Below, piece after piece: positions 1 through 10,000 of a stretch of 12,435 nucleotides of DNA. A program made the position numbers and the translations under genes. This stretch comes from Pirellulaceae bacterium (lineage in GTDB: Bacteria > Planctomycetota > Planctomycetia > Pirellulales > Pirellulaceae). Where the stretch lies: the NCBI GenBank assembly GCA_020846515.1, contig JADLDX010000999.1, positions 1 to 12,435 of the forward strand, written 5' to 3'. The notes beneath the pieces were generated by a model. That model saw only the letters and a list, made by a program, of their open reading frames with translations, did no database searches and had not been told where the DNA came from. Within the stretch, counting starts at the first letter, position 1, and each line of letters begins with the position of its first letter.

Positions 1-1038
1 AACGCCGATCGCATTACTATGAATTTCATTGTCGATCAGGCTACCCCCAGCGGCAATAATGCCGGTCGAATTACCGTAGATGCGATTTTTCAAGACAAAG
101 CCGATACCAGCGCCTACGACCGATTCGATGCCAACAATGTTGTCCGCGATAAGATTGTCGCGAACGATGGCGGAGGAGGTCAAACGAATACCAGTGGCTT
201 TGCGGGGCGTAAACGTCGTATAGCCGCTGACATTGTTGGTAATCTGGTTGTTCTCGACGATCACGTTGGCCCCAGAAACATCCATGCCGTAGTCGTAGTT
301 GCCCGATACCATGTTCTCCGTCACGCGTATGGTCGGCTGTGTACCATCGGCCGAGGCGACGATGATGCCGGTGGTGTTGTTGAAGACTTGATTGCGAGTC
401 ACCCGAGTACCACCACCGCTAACCCGCAGTCCATAGTTACTACCATCGACGATCAGGTTATCTGCCACCAGCGCATTGGCACCCGCGATGACGGCGTGAG
501 TGCTCTGAATGGTGGCGCTACCCGCAGCGCCTATACCAGAGAATTGGTTGTTTACCAATTGCAATCCATCGTTGCCGGTGTCGATGCTCACTCCAGAAAT
601 CGCATTGTTATAAATGCGACTATCACGAATCGTCACGTTATCGCTATCGGATGTTGTTCCGGCAAAAACGCCAATGTTTCCACCGGTAATGTGCAATCGA
701 CTGAGTGTCACATTGTCAGCGTTCTGTAAAACGATGGTGTGATTGCCGGCAGTCGACAGCCCACGATTGATCAGCGCACGCTTGGAGGGATCGCTGGTTG
801 TTGAATCGTAGAAACCTTCGATCGTTACACCAGCATCAGCGCTGGAAATGGTCAGAGATGCATTTAAGTTGTAGATGCCGGCGTCGACTCGAATGACGCT
901 GCCAGGGCCGAGGGTGTAACTGTCTAAGACACTTTGAACGGAGGCCTTAGGCCGGCTGGGCGATAAGCCGTCATTGCCATCGATACCAACTGCTGTCGTC
1001 CAATCGCCGGCGGCGACCGTTCCATCATTGACGTAATA
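1..1038 (-). repeat. YYVND linker and beta-helix 3 (continues beyond base 1)
   Basis: Residues 3800-4145. It opens with YYVNDGTVAAGDWTTAVG, then NDGLSPSRPKASVQSVLDSY, the classic lead-in, and a first coil with VIRVDAGIYNL and ADAGVTIEGF. Asn-ladder coils follow: DNVTLSRLHITGGNIGVFAG, RDSRIYNNAISGV, VNNQFSGIGAAG, DNLIVDGSNYGL, RNQVFNNTTGI, ENNQITNNVSGY, DNLIADNIVGI, KNRIYGNSTGI and DNEIHSNAIGV. The last four coils show the N-x-(I)-x-x-N-x-x-G-(I/V) motif almost perfectly, with Asn spaced about 19-31 residues apart. No SDYNL terminal motif appears, so the helix is cut by the window edge and the protein continues. Confidence 0.88.
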
Positions 1039-4000
1039 GACCGTGACAGGCGCCACGATCGTAAAACTGGCTTGCGTTATGCCAGCGATGGCCGCATCTT
1101 CGCGAGTAATGCGAATGTGATACTGACCTGGCGTGGTACCAGTCGGAACGAGCCAATTGAAATTGCCCGAGTTGGCTACGCCGCTACCAATCGTCAGGAC
1201 GTTTCCATCGGCAACACGAATCAGTTCTAGACGGACTGTACCTAACGAATCGTGACTGCGCCAACGAATGGCCAGCGGTTGATTGGCGGGCACTACCTGT
1301 GCCGCTGTGGGACGCTGTAGCGTTACGAACTGGGCGGGACTGAGCGAAGCGTGCGACGTGTTGCCATAAGCTCCCAAGTCAATTGCGTTCCCGTTTGGAC
1401 TTGGTTCGCCTGAGAACAGATCATTCGGCTGGCCGGCATCGATCGCCAATGAGGTCACAGCATCGATGACGATTGGGCTGGCCGCCTGACTTGGCAAGGT
1501 GAATCCTGAACCTGACGGGCTGACGCTGGGGGCCAACGCGCCACCGTGGGGCGATCCTTGCTGGCTGAGCAAGTGAAAGTCATCATCGCTGCCATTGGCC
1601 GTCGGTGAAAAATAGCCCAGTCGATTGTCGGCACCATCCAGGTCCACGAACAGTGGATCAACGGCCAATGAGTTGGCATCCGAGGACATCGCGGTCGACC
1701 ACTCGGACAGGGTCTTCCAGTCGTTATTGGCTCGACGGCCGACCGCACCATTTCCTGTGGTGTAGATCAAATTGTAGTCGCTGACAAATCCCGTGACGTT
1801 CAAGGGTAGGAGGCGAATGCCGTAGCCAGCACCGACCCAGATGATGTTGTTGCGCAGTTGGACATGGTCGGCATTGGTCAAACGAATGCCATCGCCACTG
1901 GGTTGATAGATGGTGTTGTTCTTGATCAGTCCGGGCGTCGTAGTTGTCGAAAGAGACTGAACAGCCACATCCGTGTTGGCATACACCAGATTGTTCTCCA
2001 CGACACCCTGCTGGCTGGATCCCAACGAGATGCCGACAGAATTTGAATACACCACGTTGCCGGAGAGCGATCCGGTTATGTCGGCGGATATGCCATAGCT
2101 CGCATGATTGTAAACTCGATTGCGGTCGACGTTGCCACCGCCGGTGGCTTGAATACCGCGCTGATTGTTGAAGACAACATTGGCGCGAGCCGACGCGCCC
2201 AGTTCCAATCGAATGCCGACGGTACCAACTGTGTTTTGGCCATAGATTGTATTCCCTTCGACGTTGACATTTCCCGCAGCCCACAGGCCGTTACCCAAAT
2301 TGCTGAACACCTGGTTGCCCTTGCCCAGCGTTAGATCGCTACTGCCCACAGTGGCCATTGCCAGACCGACGTTGGTCACTTCGATTCCATTTCCGAAGTT
2401 GCCTGAAGCGAGGCTGGATTCTATACGCACTGGTCCCGGACTGCGCAGTAGAAAACCGGCGGCACCATTTCCAATCGCTTGGGAACTAGTAATCGAGCTA
2501 ACGGTGCCTTCGCTGAAGAAGCCCTGGCCACCATTGGATAAAGTTCGCAGCCGGTTAACACTAATGGAAGATCCGGCTTCGACTCGGATGCCGGCTTGGG
2601 TAGCAGAATGGGATTCGATATTGTCCAGCAGCACTTGGTTGCTCTGGTTTCGAACCAGGATAGCATTCTGACCGCCGACGACACGGATGTTTCGCAGCGT
2701 CGTCAAATCGGCATCGCTCAGTTCGATGTTTGCCCCGTTAGAGACAGGATCATTATGGACGAGAGTTACAGAGATGTTCTGTGGTGTCGGGGAGGCACTG
2801 ATGGCACCTGCGAGTGTGAAGCCTTCGTCATCGCTGACATCGGCCACATTGCCGATCACCAGTGGCGTTGGCACCAGGTCGGTACCGCTATCGATGTTGA
2901 TCGTTTGACCAGCACCTACTGTGTAGATGCGGAGGACATTAGTCGGCAAAGGCTTAGGACTGCTGGGGACTTTACCTGTATGGCGATTGTTGCCGATGGC
3001 TGTTGTCAGCAGGTCGCCGGTCCGAGACGCATCGTTTACGTAATAATCAGGACTGTTTTCAGGCACGCTGAACGATTCGGTGCTGCGATCGAAGGCGATC
3101 TGGGCATTGGTCAATTGAATTTGTAGACGCAGGCCTTTCGTCCCGAAGTCGATATTGTTGAGTGCGGGCGTCCAATCAAAGCGGCCTGTATCTGGTGCGC
3201 TGGCAGCGATCGTCAACAGATATTGAGCACCACTGGCTGCGTCTTGATAGAGATCGATCCGCACGGGCGAAGAGGTCGCGTTGCCGTATGTTTCCCAAAG
3301 AATCGGCAATTGTTGATGCTTTTGCCAATCGCGGTAGAGATCTGGGGCGCGCAGCACGATGCGCGGTGCGCTGCTGGCCGCTAGCTCATCGCTGGCTGCG
3401 CCATAGGCGCCTACATCTGGTGCCATGCGATTCGAAACGGCATACAGGAACGCTCCATCAAGGAAAGTATCGTTTGCATTGGTGGTTCTGCGCGTACCTG
3501 TGAAGGTAAACCGAAGGCGGGTCGTAGTTTCTGGAACGGTCGCGCGGCCGCCAATCAGTTCCCATCGATCGGCAGTGCCCGTCGGTTGTTGGCTGATACT
3601 GCCCACAACCTGTCCGATGGCATTCAAGAACTCGAGCGTAATCTCTGGTTGGTCCGCTGGAGACTCTGCTTTGTTGCGAACGCGGCCGCCAAACACGATT
3701 GATTTATCGCTCATGTCGATCGCTAACGCTTGAAGATCGATCACCTGTGTCAGCGTCGTCACAGCGGTGTTGCCACTGGCAAAGTAGTTGGTACCGCTGC
3801 TGGGTGCAGGATTGGATGATGCAATGATACCGCTGGGGGTCACGGTCCAGCCATTTAGTCCCGATTCGAAGCCCGGATTCACCAGCAAGTTCTGATTCAT
3901 GAAGGTCGGTTGCGGAAAATCGATCCATGGCATACCCAGGTCGATACTAGGATTGGTAGCACGTTGACCGGCGACTAAATCAAACAGTCGATAGTCCCCT

Positions 4001-7000
4001 AAGCGTGGATTGATGAACTTTGGTCGCGACCATTGAGGGTCAATCTCCGTGCGACCACGCGAGTGCAAATCGAACTGATGAACATTCTCTTGCCAGTCTA
4101 GAATGTCGTTGTACTCTCCAGCCCAATGAATCAGTTTGCCTGGTTCCGAAGAATGCAGCAGGTTGTAATCGCTGAAATAACCCAGCATGCTATCGACGGC
4201 TACATAAATCGCATAGCCCGATCCGGACGACAAAAGATTGTTCAGAATCTCGATATGGCTGGATGATTGCTCGATGCGGATCAAGTCGGCTGGCGATGTG
4301 TTCGCTATAGGGTTTTCTGATGACCAGCGGCTGAACGCAACTAGCGTATTGTTGATGATCTTCAGATCAGATTTTCCAATCGATCGAATCCCATACTCCG
4401 TGTTATCAACGAGAATATTGTGGTCGATTGTTTGACCCGATCGCGCTAAGATGCCGGTGGCATTCAGACCAATGCGATTGAAGGCGATGCGTCCAGATAG
4501 GTCTACGCCGACGGTATTCGCTTCGATCCAGTTCGCATGCTCCAGGCTGCTGGCGACCAAAGAACCGGAGCCCCTGACGCCCGTGACGTTTGAGCGAATG
4601 ATCTGAAGTTGCATGTCCCCGTTTAGCAGCACACCAACCTGGTTGTCTTCGATCACGTTGGCAGTGGAGTTTGGTGTGAATCCCAGTCCGTTGGCACCTA
4701 CGGGATTGGCGACCACGCCTGTCTGGTTATCGAAGATGCGATTGTGGGAGAGCGATGCGGCGGCATTGTATTGGACGCCGACACTAAAACCTTGGATTTC
4801 ATTGTGGGCGATGATGCCTGAAAATACTTGATTAATCAACAATCCTGTCCCAAGTTTACTGCCGGGACTCGACGCGTGCAGGCGGTTACCTGTCATTCGC
4901 CCCGACGAGGATGCTTGAACGGTGACGGCCTGCAGCCCGTTGATTAGGTTGTCGGTAACGGAAATTTGGCTAGCCCCTGCTCCACTCAAGAGCAACGTCC
5001 CCAGAGTGTTGCGATGCAGTTGAGACGCAGTGGCCCCGCCGGTGATCGTGACCGAGTTGATTGCATTATCGACTAACCACGCGCTGTTGCCTCCGTCGAT
5101 GACCACCGAATTGGCGGTCGATTGCTGCATGGAGAAGTCATTGGCGTTCTGCAGCAGCAGCGAAGCCAGATTCAAGTTATCCAGTGTTACTCCATGGGCG
5201 TTGATGGAAACGGGGCCGTTGATGCTACTGCCAGTCAGGCCGATGATGGAGACACCGGCATCGTCGGGTGTAAGAGTAAAACCGCCTTGTACATCGCTCA
5301 CCAAGATGACATCGTTTGTTCCGCGTTGACCGCTGGCCAAAATCGATGCGATAGTTTGACTGGCAGAAGTTACGTGGATCTGCTTGCTTGGCAGATTGTT
5401 GCCGCGTACCACGTAGGACTGTCGCGCATTTCGGGACTCGTTGAGGGCATTCCAACTAATCACAGTTCTGCCGAGTGCATCGACCGACATATCCAGCGTC
5501 TGGATGTCGTTACCTAACCAACGTCCATTGGGCAAGCGGGCCAGGTTCGGCTGCTGCGCGAAACTTGTTCCGTTCCAACTTCTTAAATTCCAACCGCCGC
5601 CCACCAGCGTTGAACCGACTGGCGAGGGTCGATCGATCCAATTCAAATATAACGCGTTACCGCCACTGCTGAGCACAGGCCAGTAGGCTTGATTGTCCGG
5701 AGATGAGACACCAAGATCTGTGTTCGAACCCTCACCCGCGCTGGTCCAGGCGATCGCTGTCCGCCGTTGTACCCTGATCGATGAGACCTCATTGGTTGAG
5801 TCTTGCCAGGCGACGAATGGCTGATTCTGAAAATAAGTGGTCGTGACTTGAGCTGCAGCGACCGTGTCGTTTATCGGTGAACCAGCCGACGAGGTTGCCC
5901 CCAACGATTGCCAAACTGTTCCATTAAATTGCGATGCGAAGACTTGCGCGCCTAGAGCGCTGCGATCTGTCCAAGCTACGACAACAAAGTCATTCTGCGA
6001 GCTCAGGTCCATCGAGGTCACTGTGCCGGGCGAGGCGGACAAGCCTTGACCGCTGCTGGTAGCCTGGCCACCCAATCCAGACCAGGCTCCGTTGCGGAAG
6101 CCAGTTACATAAACCTGTTGTCCTCCGCTGGTAGCGTCCAGCCACGCGACAACAGGTCCAGAGGTTGTGCGCACAACCTTCGGCTGGGATGCGTTACCGG
6201 TCGCGCTGATACCGCCGGTGGATTGTGAACTACCGATCGATTCCCATAAACCTAGTCCAGCGTTTCCGCTAGGGTTCCATTTGACGGCGCGGATGTCACT
6301 AGTGATGATCGCACCGCTCCGACGACTCTCGGTCCACACCACCATCGGCAGGTTGTCATGGTCAATCGCGATAGATGGTTCGCGCGATGAGCCAACGGTG
6401 CGGCTGATCCCGCCAGCCGATGCGCTGCCGGCCAGTTCGCTCCAACCGGCGCTTAAGCTGGCCGTCGCCAGTTCGCCAGGTACGTAGCGCGCCACATAGA
6501 TTTCTTCGTTACCGGACCGTACGTCAACCCAAGCTGTGTAAGTGATGCCGCTGGCATCCACGGCGACTGCGCTTTGTTTGGCTCCGCTAGCCACTTGGGA
6601 CACGCCATCGCCCGATGTTGAGTCGGCCAGTGGACTGTACCAGCCACGCGGCTCAGGGCCCGTCGGTAATTGGGCACCGTCCACTCGAAAGGCGGTGCGA
6701 CTGGTCAGCGCGGGAGCGGTTGTAATCGGTGGTGTCACAAAGTCATTGGGAACGGGACCATCGCCAGCGCCAAAAAACAGTTGATTCTCACCTTGGATAT
6801 CGTCCAAGCGGTCATCGCCACCTTCGCCAAACAGGAAGTCGTTGCCGCCTTGACCGCGCAGGTGATCGCTGCCTGAACCGGGTTCGTTGCCGTCGGTGCC
6901 AAGGTCACCGTACAAGCGGTCGGCCGCCAGGTCGTCATCAGTGCCGAGTAGTGTGTGGCCATAAAGCTTGTCGTGATCGAGGCCACCGATCAACAGGTCG

Positions 7001-10000
7001 GCGCCGGCATTGCCCTCGAGAATATCATCACCCGCACCGCCATCAAGAACATCGTCGCCATCGGGCAGTTCGTCACCGTCGAGGATATCATCGCGATCCC
7101 CGCCGGAGAGCAGATCGTTGCCCCCGTTGCCGAAGAGTCGATCGTTACCGATGCCGCCGAGCAAGATATCGGCGCCATCATCGCTGCCTCGCAAAACATC
7201 ATGGTCCTGACCACCATACAGTAAGTCACCCACTCCGCCGCCACCGATCAGTTCATCGTCTCCTGAATTGCCTAGAATGATGTCGGTGCCTGTACCGCCG
7301 TCGATTATGTCATCACCGTCACCACCCTCTAATACATCGTTCCCGGCTTGCCCTTCGATGCGATCATCGCCTGACCCACCGAAGATGGTGTCGTCCCCAG
7401 CGTCGCTGCCGTAGATCGTATCGTGGCCGCCGTCGCCATACAGAGTGTCACTGAAACCCAATCCAGCGTAGAGGAAGTCATTGCCGTCACCGCCTCGAAT
7501 GGTGTCGCTATCCGTGCCGCCATCGACCCAGTCATCGCCGGCACCTGCATCAATCCAGTCGTAGCCGCCCAAACCCAAGATGCGATCACTGCCCGGTCCG
7601 CCCAAAATGGTATCGCCGCTGTAAAGGATATTCGGTCCAGGCGCAAGTGACTCGTCCGAGCCATGTATGGTGTCATCTCCATCGCCGCCGTCTAAATGGT
7701 CGCCTAACCCGGTACCCGCAAAAATGAGATCATTACCAGCTTCACCACGGATCGTGTCGCGGTCTTCATTACCTTCCAAATAGTCATCGCCACCGCCACC
7801 AGTCAGCGTATCATTGCCTAACCCGCCGATCAGATAGTCGCTAGTACCGTCGTCACCAACGCTGGTCGCTAGTTGATATCCAGCCAGCACATCGTCGCCG
7901 TCGTGGCCATAGATGTGATCGATGCCACGTCCGCCGCTGATTCGATCCACGCCAGTACCGCCATACAACTCATCCGCGTCATCACCCCCATCGACGTTGT
8001 CATCACCGGCGTCGCCATAGACCAAATCAATGCCGGCGCCAGCCGTGATGGTGTCATTGCCCGTGCTACCGTAGATACGGTCATTTCCCGAACCACCCTC
8101 GATGGTGTCGTTGCCGTCGTGGCCATATACGCGATCATCACCTGCACCGGCATTGATGATGTCGTTACCGATGTCGCCCAGAATCAGATCCGCATCGTCT
8201 CCGCCGTTGATCGTGTCATCGCCGGCTTGACCATAGATTTCATCTTCGCCGGCCGCACCACTTAGGAAGTCGTTGCCGTCGCCGCCCTCTATCAGATCGT
8301 CGCCTTCGTTGCCCTCGATGCGATCGATACCTTCATGACCGAACATGCGATCACTGCCGCCGCCACCAAACAGTCGATCGTTGCCCAGCCCACCTAACAG
8401 TACATCGGTTGAGCCACCGCTGAGTACCGAGACTTCATAAAAACCAGCCAACAGAGGACTGGGAGAGATGATGGCATTGTCGCCAACCAATATGTCCTGC
8501 CCATCGCCGCCGTCCAGCCTGTCTTCGCCATCATTGCCGACCAGCCAGTCATCGCCCGCATCACCATACAATGCATCAAATCCAGCGCCGCCATAAATCT
8601 TGTCGTTGCCAGATTCTCCGTGGACTTCATCGACATTGCCACCCGTCGAAATTTCGTCGTCACCATCACCGCCCCAGACGATTTCACTACCGTAGGTGCT
8701 CACGACAGAGTCATGGCCACTGCCTGCGAAAATGCGATTCAAACCACCACCGATCATGGTGATCGTATCGTTGCCGGTGTCGCCATAGATCTCGGTGTCA
8801 CCACCCAGAGAGTTGTTGACGGTGACCTCATCGTTGCCGCCGGTAGCCCAGATCTTGGTTGGACCAAACACAGAAATGTAGTCCGTACCGTCGCTGGCAT
8901 TAACCGTAGTTGACTGGTCGCCGTAGATTGTGCCGCTATCTTGACTCAGGAGCGAACCAGTCACATGGATGCGATCGATACCACTGCCACCACGAACTTC
9001 GTAGCTGGCCGGCGCGGACACAGAGATGTTATCGTCGTGACCACCGGCGAAGACTCGCGCGTTGTCTGACGTGACGTTGATAGTGTCACTGCCGTCGGTG
9101 GGGGCTTCCAGCAAGCGATCGCCAAAGACCGTGGCACTTAAACTGCCGTTGACTGTAATTGGGTCTCCACCGCTACCTCCAAAGATCGTGACATTACCAA
9201 TACCAGTTGATACAACGGTATCGATTCCACCTGTGCCATAGACCGTTATCCCAGTCGATACGAATCGATCGCCCTGTATGTAGGACAGCGTGACATCATC
9301 GTTACCATCCAGGATCGATTCATCAGGGAAGGTGTTGCCTAAACTGGGTTGATTGTCGGCATAGACAATACTACCGGGCAGTGGCGAATGAACCGTGATG
9401 ACGTCGCGGGCTGCACCGCCGATAACCGTGACGTTAGCGGCACGCGTGGTGATGATGTCTACGCCACCACCACCATCGATCCATAGTGTATTGGACAGCC
9501 CCACGACAGCGTTGATGATCGTATCGTTACCATCGATCAAAGCCCCATTGGCAAAGGTAGGTGTTTCATGGTCGCCCCAAACCAGGTTGTTGCCGCTGCC
9601 AAAGATTATGTCGTCACTACCCAAGCCACCATGGATATTGTTTGTACCATTACCCAGGTAGATTACGTCATCGTCGTCGAAAGCTGAGGGCACGAAGCGA
9701 TCATCGCCCCAAACTGTGTTTTGTCCGTTGGACCGATTGGTCAGCGATCCAAATGTATCTTTGCCACCATTGCCGACCAGCAGATTGATACCGTCTCCAA
9801 CAATGAACTGGTCTCGATCGATATCGTCGGCCGGTAATATGGTGGGACCATCTAAGCGTCCGAACATTTGATTGTTGCCATGGCCAGCCGTCAGACTGTC
9901 ATTGCCATCGCCACCAAAAAGAAAGTTGTTGCCTTCGCCGCCGAGCAGCGTATCGTGACCACCATCGCCAAAGATATAGTCGATACCTGCGCCGCCTGTC

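Noticed and set aside
19..729. A 236-codon plus-strand ORF, the longest closed ORF in the window
   Set aside because: It lies opposite beta-helix 3 of the giant gene, has no ribosome binding site or recognisable domain, and its product looks like a reversed-repeat translation. The minus frame gives clear Asn-ladder coils.
1455..2284. Minus-strand ORFs of 98 and 186 codons in a different frame
   Set aside because: They overlap beta-helix 2 out of frame and have atypical Cys/Trp/Arg-rich products without domains.
3898..3900. An internal Met (start of the MNQNLLVNPGFES stretch) as the start of a separate gene
   Set aside because: The frame continues open upstream through beta-helix 1, no stop precedes it, and no Shine-Dalgarno-like sequence or signal peptide is visible.
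1432..5400. Pectate lyase or other polysaccharide-degrading enzyme activity for the beta-helices
   Set aside because: The Asn-ladder coils fix the fold, but I see no catalytic Asp/Arg/His cluster typical of pectate lyases or glycoside hydrolase family 28, so only a structural call is made.
6670..8913. Several plus-strand and minus-strand ORFs of 60-183 codons across the RTX array
   Set aside because: GGxGxDxL coding DNA is low in stop codons in other frames, so it produces shadow ORFs. Their products are low-complexity (runs of I/V/A/D or R/H), and they overlap the well-supported RTX frame.
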